Part shown: one piece after another, positions 35,737 through 44,233 of the stretch
Layout of the letters: each line of letters opens with the position of its first letter
Numbering within the stretch: the stretch's first letter is position 1
Origin: an uncultured Eubacterium sp.
Lineage (GTDB): Bacteria > Bacillota > Clostridia > Lachnospirales > Lachnospiraceae
Length of the DNA stretch: 64,000 bases
Assembly: GCA_910584065.1 (NCBI GenBank)
Contig: CAJTZN010000010.1
Coordinates: forward strand, 20,876 to 84,875
Direction of reading: 5' to 3'
Made by a program: the position numbers and the translations under genes
The notes under the pieces: model-generated
What the model saw: the letters and a program-made list of their open reading frames with translations, nothing else
Told to the model about the DNA's origin: nothing
Database searches by the model: none

Positions 35737-38052
35737 TCAGCTTCGCTGCACCAGTGCTTCCTTCAAAACCTGCTTCATTTCCTTTGCAAATACGATCTCC
35801 ATGCCCTCTGTGATCTCAGCCTCCAGTTCTTCCACATCCGGCTCATTTTCTGCCGGCACGATCACCTTCTCTACGCCGGCAAGTCTGGCCGCCAAAAGCT
35901 TTTCCTTCAATCCGCCGATCGGCAGGACGCGTCCCCGCAGCGTGACTTCACCCGTCATCGCCACCTTCGCATTTACCTTTCGCTTCTCAACAGCCGAAAA
36001 GATTGCCGTTGACATCGTGATGCCGGCAGAAGGCCCGTCTTTCGGAACCGCACCTTCCGGCACATGGACATGAATATCATGTTCTTTGAAATAATCGTTC
36101 CCTTTCTTGGAAACCGAACGCACATAGCTGAGGGCGATCCGCGCCGACTCCTGCATGACGTCACCCAGCTTTCCGGTCAGGATCAGTTTCCCCTCGCCCG
36201 GCATGATATTGACTTCGATCTCAAGCGTATCGCCGCCCACCTGCGTCCACGCCAGTCCCCGGACGATGCCGACCTCATCTGTTTTCTCCGCCTTTTTGCC
36301 TAGATACTTCCTTTTCCCGAGGTACTGTTTCAGGTTCTTTCCAGAAACCCGCACTTTACTCTCTTCGTTTTCTACGACCTTCCTCGCGGTCTTGCGGCAA
36401 ATCTTCCCGATCTGGCGCTCCAGTTCGCGCACGCCGGCTTCCCTCGTATAATAGTGGATGATGTCCGTCAGCGCCTTGTCATTGATGGAGAGCTGTGCCT
36501 TTTTCAGGCCATTTTTCTCCATCTGTTTCGGGATCAGGTATTGCTTCCCGATATGAAATTTCTCATTTTCAGTATATCCGGCAATCTCGATCAATTCCAT
36601 GCGGTCTAAGAGCGGCCGCGGAAGCGTATCAACCGTGTTGGCCGTACAGAGGAACAGGACCTCGGAAAGATCCACCGGCAGATCCACGTAATGATCCGCA
36701 AAGTTTCTATTTTGTTCCGGATCGAGCACTTCCAACAGAGCTGAAGCTGTATCTCCCTTGTAATCACTGCTCACCTTGTCGATCTCATCCAAAAGCATGA
36801 GCGGATTTTTCACGCCGGCCTTTTTCAGTCCGTCGATGATCCGCCCCGGCATCGCGCCGATATATGTTCTCCGGTGTCCGCGAATCTCCGCCTCATCGCG
36901 CACGCCGCCGAGACAGATGCGCACATACTCTTTGTTCAGCGACCGGGCGACCGAGCGCGCGATCGACGTTTTTCCTGTACCCGGCGGCCCCACAAGACAA
37001 ACGATCGGCGCATCGCCTTTCCCGGTCAGGCTGCGCACGGCCAGAAACTCCAAAATGCGCTCCTTCACCTTATCGAGGCCGTAGTGGTCTTCATTCAGGA
37101 TGCGCTCGGCCTTCGCCAGATCGAGCACCGATTCATCCATTTTATCCCACGGGAGGGAGAGCAGCGTTTCAATATAATCCCTCGACACCGCGCTTTCCGA
37201 AGAACTCGCCGGCATCGTCTCCAGCCGCTTCATCTCCTCCTCGATCTTTTCCTTTACTTCGTCCGAGCACACGAGCTTCTCCAGCCGTTCCCTGTATTTC
37301 TCCTCATAACCCGAAGGCCCCTCCCCGAGCTCATCCTTGATGACTTTCATCTGCTCGCGGAGAAAATATTCCTTTTGGTTTTTGTCCACCTCGGTTTTTA
37401 CCTTCGTCCGGTAATCCGCCCTCAATCTAAGTATATCGAGCTCCTCCGAAAGATATTCCGAAACGAGGAAAAAACGTTCTGACGCCGGAAAACATTCGAG
37501 GATGTCCTGCCGTTTTTCCAGATCCATCGGCGTGTGCATGGCAATAAGATCCAGCAGGGTATCCAGGCTTGTTTCCCTTTGGATCTTATCATAGGCGCTC
37601 CGCCCGACACCCGGATTTAATTCAAGATACTGCGTGTATAAATCCTTGATGTCGCGGCACATCGCCTCTTTTTCAATTTCTCCCTCCGGTTCCGGATGAT
37701 CCTTCCGGTTCCGGAGAACGATCTCTCCCATCAAAAATGGCTCATTCTGGATCAGGGCAGCCATCGTCCCCCGCTCCAGCGTAGAGACTAAAATGCGCAC
37801 CACATGGTTTTCAAGCTTAATGACCTGCCTGATCTTCGCGGCGACACCGATCGCGCGAAGGTCAGAATAAATGGGAAGTTCCACCCTGTCATCCTTCTGG
37901 CTCGTAATAAACACCATGCTGTCGTTCTCCATCGCCTCCTCGATGGCGAGCTTCGTTATCTCGCGTTTCACATCCAAATGAACCAGCATTCCCGGTAAAA
38001 TTGCCATCCCCTTCAGGGCAATCACTGGCAAAGTCTTCATCTGTTCATCCAT
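35737..38052 (-). CDS. lon: ATP-dependent protease Lon (LonA)
   Basis: Lon degrades damaged and short-lived cytoplasmic proteins. The 771 residues comprise the N-terminal substrate-binding domain, a helical linker, the AAA+ module (Walker A GPPGTGKTS, Walker B LMLLDEIDK) and the C-terminal protease with the Ser-Lys dyad (KDGPSAGITM and GGLKEKLLAA). It lies between clpX and engB, with 18 and 15 bases between genes. This is the clpP-clpX-lon arrangement seen in many clostridia and bacilli. Confidence 0.98.
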   Translation of the reverse strand: MDEQMKTLPVIALKGMAILPGMLVHLDVKREITKLAIEEAMENDSMVFITSQKDDRVELPIYSDLRAIGVAAKIRQVIKLENHVVRILVSTLERGTMAALIQNEPFLMGEIVLRNRKDHPEPEGEIEKEAMCRDIKDLYTQYLELNPGVGRSAYDKIQRETSLDTLLDLIAMHTPMDLEKRQDILECFPASERFFLVSEYLSEELDILRLRADYRTKVKTEVDKNQKEYFLREQMKVIKDELGEGPSGYEEKYRERLEKLVCSDEVKEKIEEEMKRLETMPASSSESAVSRDYIETLLSLPWDKMDESVLDLAKAERILNEDHYGLDKVKERILEFLAVRSLTGKGDAPIVCLVGPPGTGKTSIARSVARSLNKEYVRICLGGVRDEAEIRGHRRTYIGAMPGRIIDGLKKAGVKNPLMLLDEIDKVSSDYKGDTASALLEVLDPEQNRNFADHYVDLPVDLSEVLFLCTANTVDTLPRPLLDRMELIEIAGYTENEKFHIGKQYLIPKQMEKNGLKKAQLSINDKALTDIIHYYTREAGVRELERQIGKICRKTARKVVENEESKVRVSGKNLKQYLGKRKYLGKKAEKTDEVGIVRGLAWTQVGGDTLEIEVNIMPGEGKLILTGKLGDVMQESARIALSYVRSVSKKGNDYFKEHDIHVHVPEGAVPKDGPSAGITMSTAIFSAVEKRKVNAKVAMTGEVTLRGRVLPIGGLKEKLLAARLAGVEKVIVPAENEPDVEELEAEITEGMEIVFAKEMKQVLKEALVQRS

Positions 38053-38070
38053 GACTGCTTCCCTCTCTTT

Positions 38071-39369
38071 TCAGGCACTCTCTTCTTTTTTCCCGAGCCG
38101 CACGACCTGATTGTTGACTCCGATCAGTTCCGGCTGTCCCGTTTTGTCTACGGCCTCTTTCGTAATGCGGCACTCGATCACGTCCTCTCTGGACGGCAGC
38201 TCAAACATATAATCCATCATACAATTTTCAATGATCGCGCGAAGCCCTCTGGCTCCGGTCTTTCTCGCGATCGACTGCCTTGCGATCTCGCGGACGGCTT
38301 CCTCATCAAACGTGAGACGGATCCCATCGAGTTCCAGCAATTTCTGGTACTGTTTGGTGATCGCGTTACGCGGTTTGACCAAAATCTCTTTCAGCGCTTC
38401 CTCGTCCAGAAGATCGAGGCTTACCGTCACCGGCACACGGCCTACGAGCTCCGGGATGATCCCAAATTTCACGAGATCCTGTGGCAGCACCTGCCGGAAC
38501 AGCTCCCCGATATTGGCATCCACCTTATCCGATACTTCCGAATTGAACCCGATTGATTTTTTATCGATCCGCCTGCTGATAATCTTATCGAGGCCGTCAA
38601 ACGCCCCTCCACATATAAATAAAATATTTGTCGTATCAATATGGTAAAATTCCTGCTGCGGATGCTTGCGCCCCCCCTGCGGCGGAACACTTGCTTCCGT
38701 TCCCTCCAGAATCTTCAGGAGTCCCTGCTGGACGCCCTCTCCGGATACATCTCTCGTAATTGAAGCGTTCTCCGATTTCTTTGTGATCTTATCAATCTCG
38801 TCAATGTAAATGATCCCATGCTCAGCACGCGCGATGTCATAATCCGCCGCCTGAATGATCTTGAGCAGGATATTTTCCACATCCTCCCCGACATACCCAG
38901 CTTCCGTCAACGTCGTGGCGTCGGCAATGGCAAATGGCACATTCAGCACCTTGGCGAGCGTCTGGGCAAGATACGTCTTCCCGGAACCGGTCGGCCCGAT
39001 CATCAGGATATTGCTCTTTTGTATCTCCACATCGAGCTCACGTCCGGAAATCACCCGCTTATAGTGGTTGTACACAGCGACGGAAAGAGCCTTTTTCGCC
39101 TCTTCCTGCCCGATGACGTACTCATCGAGAAACGCTTTGATCTCCATCGGTTTGAGAAGATTGATCTCGACTTCTTCCACATCCCCGCCATCTTCGTCGT
39201 CGTACATCTTCTGGTACTCCTCTGCCAGAAGTTCCTCGCACAGTTCCGTACACTCATCACATATATAGACACCCGTCGGGCCCGCGATCAGCCTGTGTAC
39301 CTGCTTATCGGTCCTTCCGCAGAAGGAACAGCGGCACGGCGGATTCTGGTTGTCATTATTTCTTGTCAT
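38071..39369 (-). CDS. clpX: ATP-dependent Clp protease ATP-binding subunit ClpX
   Basis: ClpX unfolds tagged proteins and feeds them to ClpP. The 432 residues begin with the four-cysteine zinc-binding domain (CSFCGRTD and CDECTELC), then the AAA+ module with Walker A GPTGSGKT, Walker B IIYIDEIDK, and the IGF loop (SIGFNSE) that docks on ClpP. The start at 39369 is preferred because GTGAGG lies seven bases upstream; an ATG at 39396 lacks one. The start overlaps the end of clpP by 14 bases. Confidence 0.97.
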   Translation of the reverse strand: MTRNNDNQNPPCRCSFCGRTDKQVHRLIAGPTGVYICDECTELCEELLAEEYQKMYDDEDGGDVEEVEINLLKPMEIKAFLDEYVIGQEEAKKALSVAVYNHYKRVISGRELDVEIQKSNILMIGPTGSGKTYLAQTLAKVLNVPFAIADATTLTEAGYVGEDVENILLKIIQAADYDIARAEHGIIYIDEIDKITKKSENASITRDVSGEGVQQGLLKILEGTEASVPPQGGRKHPQQEFYHIDTTNILFICGGAFDGLDKIISRRIDKKSIGFNSEVSDKVDANIGELFRQVLPQDLVKFGIIPELVGRVPVTVSLDLLDEEALKEILVKPRNAITKQYQKLLELDGIRLTFDEEAVREIARQSIARKTGARGLRAIIENCMMDYMFELPSREDVIECRITKEAVDKTGQPELIGVNNQVVRLGKKEESA

Positions 39370-39976
39370 TTTCAGCCTCACTTCTTGTTTCATCATGATT
39401 TACAATGATCTGATCGACCAAGCCGTACTTGAGTGCCTCCTGCGCCGACATGAAATTATCCCTCTCGGTATCTTCGGCGATCGTTTCCACACTCTGACCC
39501 GTATTGGCCGCTAAAATCTCATTCAGCTTTTTCTTTGTCTTCAGTATATTTTCCGCCACGATCTGAATCTCCGTCGCCTGTCCCTTCGCCCCGCCGGACG
39601 GCTGGTGGATCATGATCTCCGAATTTGGCAGGGCAAACCGTTTGCCCTTCGCGCCGCTCGAGAGCAGAAACGCCCCCATGCTCGCCGCCAGACCCATACA
39701 GATCGTGGAAATATCGCATTTTACATAATTCATCGTATCGTAGATCGCCATGCCCGCTGTCACGGAGCCGCCCGGACTGTTTATATAGAGATTGATGTCT
39801 TTGCCCGGATCCTCGGACTCCAAAAACAGCATCTGCGCCACGACGAGACTCGCCGTCGTATCGTTTACTTCATCCCCCAGGAAAATGATACGGTCCCGGA
39901 GTAATCGTGAATAAATGTCATACGAGCGCTCGCCGCCCCGGCTCGTCTGCTCGATGACGTAAGGAATCAATGCCAT
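39356..39976 (-). CDS. clpP: ATP-dependent Clp protease proteolytic subunit
   Basis: ClpP forms the 14-subunit serine-protease chamber. The 206 residues have the catalytic triad regions: serine in GLAASMGAFLLSSG, histidine in EIMIHQPSGG, and aspartate in AEDTERDNFM. The N-terminal IPYVIEQTSRGGERSYDIYSR is typical. The last ten residues are charged and extend past the family core. It overlaps clpX by 14 bases and follows tig by 31 bases. Confidence 0.98.
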   Translation of the reverse strand: MALIPYVIEQTSRGGERSYDIYSRLLRDRIIFLGDEVNDTTASLVVAQMLFLESEDPGKDINLYINSPGGSVTAGMAIYDTMNYVKCDISTICMGLAASMGAFLLSSGAKGKRFALPNSEIMIHQPSGGAKGQATEIQIVAENILKTKKKLNEILAANTGQSVETIAEDTERDNFMSAQEALKYGLVDQIIVNHDETRSEAENDKK

Positions 39977-40007
39977 AATGTCCTCCCTTTCTGTGCTATG
40001 CCTATGC

Positions 40008-41324
40008 CTATTCTTCCTCTTTTTCTTCTGCTGCCGTTTCCACTTCTACTGACTCTTTTACGAGGAACTCTGCCGCTTTCTCCACCATAACGTCCTCAGC
40101 AACCTGCTTTCTGTCCTCTTCTTCCATACCCTCCTTTAATTTTTCCACGCTCAAATGATACATCTCAGCCATCTTTTTCAGCTGCTCTTCTATATCATCA
40201 TCTGTCGCCGTTATATTTTCCGCTTTGGCAACTGCTTCCAGCACGAGGCGCGACTTGATGCGCTTCTCAGCTTCCGGCCGCATCTGATCCATCAGCATCT
40301 GAGGCTGCATCCCTGTCATCTGCATATACTGGTCGATCGAGAGTCCCTGCTGTCCGAGTCGTGACGCAAACTCGTTGATCATTTGCGATACCTGCTCTTC
40401 CACCATCGGCCCCGGCATATCGACTTCTGCCAATTCCATCACTTTTTCGAGCGCCTGGTTTTCCTTCTCCGCGTTGATCTGCGCCATTCTCCGGTCGGTC
40501 AGCATCTTTTTCACGCTCGCCTTATATTCCTTCATTGTCTCAAATTCGGAAACCTCGCTGGCAAATTCATCATCGGCTTCCGGAAGCTCCTTCACTTTGA
40601 CTTCCTTGATGACAACCTTGAACGTAACGGGTTTTCCTTTCAGTTCCTCGGAATGGTACTCTTCCGGGAATGTCACATTCACATCGACTTCGTCGCCCGG
40701 TTTCTTTCCGATCAACTGATCCTCAAACGTATCAATGAACGTATGGCTTCCAATCGTCAGGGAATAATCTTCTCCCTTTCCGCCCTCAAACGGCTCTCCA
40801 TCCAAAAATCCCTCGTAATCGATGACGGCAATGTCATTCATCTCGATCTCCCGATCATCCATCGTCATAATACGGGCATTCTGCTCGCGGACGCGGTCGA
40901 TCTCCGCATCGACATCGGCTGCCTGTATTTTCACTTCCTGCTTGTCAACCTCGATCCCTTTGTACTGGCCGAGTTTTGCCTCCGGCTTCACGGCAACGGT
41001 AGCCGTAAAGATAAACGGCTTGCCGCTCTCGATCTCCACAATGTCAATCTCCGGTCTGGATACGATATCGAGCCCGCACTCTTTCGCAACCTCACGATAC
41101 GCCTCGGGAACGGCGATCTCTGCCGCATCCTCGTAAAAAATGCCCGAGCCGTACTGCTTTTCGATCAGCTTACGCGGAGCCTTCCCCTTGCGGAATCCCG
41201 GAAGACTGATACGGTTTTTGTTCTTATTGTAAGCCTTTACAACGGCCGCTTCAAAAACATCCGCACTTACCTCTATCGTGATCTTTGCCATACTGTGTTC
41301 CAAATTTTCTACTTCGTAACTCAT
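40008..41324 (-). CDS. tig: trigger factor
   Basis: Trigger factor is the ribosome-bound chaperone and prolyl isomerase that meets new chains at the exit tunnel. The 438 residues have the ribosome-docking signature GFRKGKAPRKLIEKQYG (about 43-59), a middle FKBP-type isomerase domain, and the helical C-terminal arms ending in an acidic tail (EEKEEE). The ribosome site is GGAGG eight bases before the ATG. It starts the tig-clpP-clpX-lon-engB run. Confidence 0.97.
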   Translation of the reverse strand: MSYEVENLEHSMAKITIEVSADVFEAAVVKAYNKNKNRISLPGFRKGKAPRKLIEKQYGSGIFYEDAAEIAVPEAYREVAKECGLDIVSRPEIDIVEIESGKPFIFTATVAVKPEAKLGQYKGIEVDKQEVKIQAADVDAEIDRVREQNARIMTMDDREIEMNDIAVIDYEGFLDGEPFEGGKGEDYSLTIGSHTFIDTFEDQLIGKKPGDEVDVNVTFPEEYHSEELKGKPVTFKVVIKEVKVKELPEADDEFASEVSEFETMKEYKASVKKMLTDRRMAQINAEKENQALEKVMELAEVDMPGPMVEEQVSQMINEFASRLGQQGLSIDQYMQMTGMQPQMLMDQMRPEAEKRIKSRLVLEAVAKAENITATDDDIEEQLKKMAEMYHLSVEKLKEGMEEEDRKQVAEDVMVEKAAEFLVKESVEVETAAEEKEEE

Positions 41325-41408
41325 TTTTTAATCCTCCAACATATATTTTTTTAGCATTCCCTGTTTTTTATGTTTCAAACAATGAATTCCTCTGAGTTTC
41401 CACAACCT

Positions 41409-42551
41409 TTACCAGATCCGGTAATTTCCGCTCAATGCCAAAAGCGCGAACAGATACAGGCAGTTGTCGTAATATCTTCTCTCACCGGTGCGCAGCGGCG
41501 TATTCCAGAAACGCTCCACACACTCTTTCGCGTACGGGCCGTCCGCCGCCAAAGACGCCTGCGCGTTCGTGGCAATGATCGCCACCGGATGGAGCGCCGG
41601 CTGGTCAAGAACCGTTCCGTCAATCTCGTACGTCATGAAATCCTCGTCCCGGTGCGTCTCCATGAAAAATTTCTGTACTTTATTATTATTCTCCTTGTGC
41701 CAGTCATCGGGCGCAAACCACTCATAGTCAAGGCCGATGTTGGCGATCACGCGGTACGAATCACTATAATACCAGTCATGCCTTCCGCCAAACACATCCT
41801 GCTCTTCCGGATACGGTTTCCCGTCATAGTAAGCGTATTCCGCCGCCAGTCCCGTCTCCGGGTGGCATGCCTTTTTCAGATAGTCCCGGCTCGCCTGTGC
41901 CGCCTTTTTCCAAAATTCCCTGTCCTCCTCGTTGGCCCATTCCGCGAACAGCTCATAAAAATGAGGGCAGTGGTATGACGGGTCACTGAACTTGCGGCTC
42001 GGGATAAAACGGATCAGATAATTTTCCGGCTCCATGATCGGATCGCCAGGTTCCTTTTCCCCATTGTGAATGCAGGCGCTCAGTATGTTTTTCGCCTCCT
42101 GGGAGTAATTGAAAATCCCTTCGCCGTCACCCCAGCGGTGGGACGCGAAAAACAGCGCCATCGCAAAAAATTCCTCGCCGTCCGGCGCCGGCCCCCTGTC
42201 ATTTTTCGTTCCATTCGTCTGGCACGACCAGGCAAAGTATCCTTTGTTGTATCCTTCTTCCATGTACATATAGGTTCTCGCCCATTTCCATACACGGTCA
42301 AACTCATTTTTCATATCCATCTGCACACACATCATCATGGCATAGGACATACCTTCCGTTCTCGCATCAAAATTTCCCGTATCCTCGAAATAACCCATGT
42401 CGTCTCCGGCCTCAAAATAAAACTTTTCACCTTCGTCTCCATAAAATACCGTGTGGAACGCATCCTTTAATTTTGCGTCGATTTCTTCCTGCGAGTGCCC
42501 GCACTCCGCGAACACGTTTCGATACTGTTTTGTGTAATATGCACCTTTCAT
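41409..42551 (-). CDS. GH8 reducing-end xylose-releasing exo-oligoxylanase
   Basis: The length (380 residues) and motifs match the Rex enzymes of glycoside hydrolase family 8, which remove xylose from the reducing end of xylo-oligosaccharides (EC 3.2.1.156). The catalytic acid lies in NFDARTEGMSYAMM and the aspartate in RGPAPDGEEFFAMAL, at positions equivalent to E70 and D128 of the Bacillus halodurans enzyme as I recall them. There is no signal peptide, so it acts on imported oligosaccharides. The ATG at 42551 has AAAGGA eight bases upstream; one at 42560 is three codons earlier. It lies between glmM and tig. Confidence 0.9.
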   Translation of the reverse strand: MKGAYYTKQYRNVFAECGHSQEEIDAKLKDAFHTVFYGDEGEKFYFEAGDDMGYFEDTGNFDARTEGMSYAMMMCVQMDMKNEFDRVWKWARTYMYMEEGYNKGYFAWSCQTNGTKNDRGPAPDGEEFFAMALFFASHRWGDGEGIFNYSQEAKNILSACIHNGEKEPGDPIMEPENYLIRFIPSRKFSDPSYHCPHFYELFAEWANEEDREFWKKAAQASRDYLKKACHPETGLAAEYAYYDGKPYPEEQDVFGGRHDWYYSDSYRVIANIGLDYEWFAPDDWHKENNNKVQKFFMETHRDEDFMTYEIDGTVLDQPALHPVAIIATNAQASLAADGPYAKECVERFWNTPLRTGERRYYDNCLYLFALLALSGNYRIW

Positions 42552-42569
42552 CTCGTTCATCCTTTCATG

Positions 42570-43919
42570 TCATGCCTCTTTTACATGCCCCTTTGCCCGC
42601 AGGACATCAGCGATCTTTCTCACCTGTTCCCGGCAAATGGCATCTGTTTTCGCTTCTACCATGATCCGTATGAGTGGTTCGGTTCCGCTCTCCCGCAAAA
42701 GCAGCCTTCCGTCATCTCCCAGCGCGTCTTCCACTTCTTTCGCGGCGGCCTTCACATCCTCATCTTCTCTGGCTGCCACTTTGTCTTTGACCTTCACATT
42801 TTCCAACAGCTGCGGATAGATCGTCAGATCCTCAGTCAGTTCGGACAACTTCTTATTTTCATGCAGCATAGCCTCCATGATCATCAGGGAAGTCAGAACT
42901 CCGTCTCCCGTCACCGCGTGTTCGCGGAAAATGATATGCCCGGACTGCTCGCCGCCTAACACATAACCGTTCTCCATCATATCGGCACAGACGTATTTAT
43001 CACCCACGTCGGTCTGCCGGTATTTGATCCCTGCCCGGTCAAACGCCTTATACAGTCCCATATTTGACATAACGGTCGTAACAACCGTATCATCCTTTAA
43101 TTTCCCCTGCCCCTTCAAATACATGCCGCAGAGATACATGATATGATCCCCGCTCACGACTTCCCCGCGTTCATCCACGGCCAGACACCGGTCGGCGTCG
43201 CCGTCATAAGCAAACCCGGCGTCCGCTCCCGTCTCCCTGACAAACTGCTGAAGCCGGTCAATATGCGTGGAACCACAATGCCGGTTGATGTTCATGCCAT
43301 CCGGCTTATCATTTATCGTATGTATCTCTGCGCCCAGCCGCTCAAAGATCACACCCGCGATCCTCGTCGCGGATCCATTCGATACGTCAAGCGCAATGAC
43401 TTTTCCCTCAAAGGAATGCTTAACAAGGTTCACTAAATACTCGCGATAAACCTCTTTTCCCTCGGTGTAATCGAAACATCTTCCCAAATGCTCACCCGTC
43501 GCGTAGGGAAGTTCGGTGATCCGCCCATCTATATAGTCCTCAATCTGTTCCTCGATCTCTTCCTCCAGCTTGTGCCCCTGCCCGTTTATGACTTTGATGC
43601 CATTGTCCGTATACGGATTGTGGCTCGCCGTGATCATGATGCCAAAATCAAAGTTCTCCTTCCGGATCAGATAGGAAATACTCGGTGTCGTCGTCACATG
43701 GATCTCATACACATCCGCGCCGCTGGCCGTGAGTCCTGCCGCCAGTGCTGTCTCATACATGTAACCAGAAAGCCTGGTATCCTTCCCGACGAGCACCCTC
43801 ACCCGATGTTCTCCATCCTGAAAATAATGGCCCAAAAAACGCCCGATCTTAAACGCGTGATCCGCCGTCAGCGTGACATTTGCTTCCCCGCGAAAGCCAT
43901 CTGTACCAAAATACTTCAT
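42570..43919 (-). CDS. glmM: phosphoglucosamine mutase
   Basis: GlmM converts glucosamine 6-phosphate to glucosamine 1-phosphate for peptidoglycan precursor synthesis. The 449 residues have all four domains: the active-site serine loop ITASHNPYTDNG (Ser about 100), the metal-binding YDGDADRCLAVD, the sugar-binding GGEQSGHI and the phosphate-binding RESGTEPLIRIM. An AAAGGGG ribosome site precedes the ATG. The GH8 gene follows 18 bases later, so they are probably co-transcribed. Confidence 0.97.
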   Translation of the reverse strand: MKYFGTDGFRGEANVTLTADHAFKIGRFLGHYFQDGEHRVRVLVGKDTRLSGYMYETALAAGLTASGADVYEIHVTTTPSISYLIRKENFDFGIMITASHNPYTDNGIKVINGQGHKLEEEIEEQIEDYIDGRITELPYATGEHLGRCFDYTEGKEVYREYLVNLVKHSFEGKVIALDVSNGSATRIAGVIFERLGAEIHTINDKPDGMNINRHCGSTHIDRLQQFVRETGADAGFAYDGDADRCLAVDERGEVVSGDHIMYLCGMYLKGQGKLKDDTVVTTVMSNMGLYKAFDRAGIKYRQTDVGDKYVCADMMENGYVLGGEQSGHIIFREHAVTGDGVLTSLMIMEAMLHENKKLSELTEDLTIYPQLLENVKVKDKVAAREDEDVKAAAKEVEDALGDDGRLLLRESGTEPLIRIMVEAKTDAICREQVRKIADVLRAKGHVKEA

Positions 43920-44114
43920 GACATTCCCCTTTCAAATTGATGATATGTCTAATATATACTATCATAAGAAGGAAATTTATTCAAGGAAAAATATAATTGA
44001 AATTCCTTTCGAATTGTGTATCTCACACTGGCATACAAATCAAGTTTGGATATGCCAGGAATTCCAGCAGCACGTCCGTGTAAAATCGTTCTGTCTAAAT
44101 ATTGGGGTATAAAA

Positions 44115-44152
44115 GGGGGCTTTATGAGGGGAAAATCCCCTATAAAGCCCCC
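44115..44152 (-). terminator. terminator of the giant LRR gene
   Basis: GGGGGCTTTATGAGGGG and CCCCTATAAAGCCCCC pair almost perfectly around a five-base loop. Read on the minus strand the hairpin is followed by TTTTAT. It lies about 80 bases after the stop of the 2169-residue protein gene. The rest of the gap 43920-44233 shows nothing else. Confidence 0.8.
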
Positions 44153-44233
44153 TGAAAGTACAGGAACAGGTACTTGCCGGTGATAATGCCGTTCCGCACG
44201 GCGTCCGGACATCTTACTTGTTGTAAATTTTAC

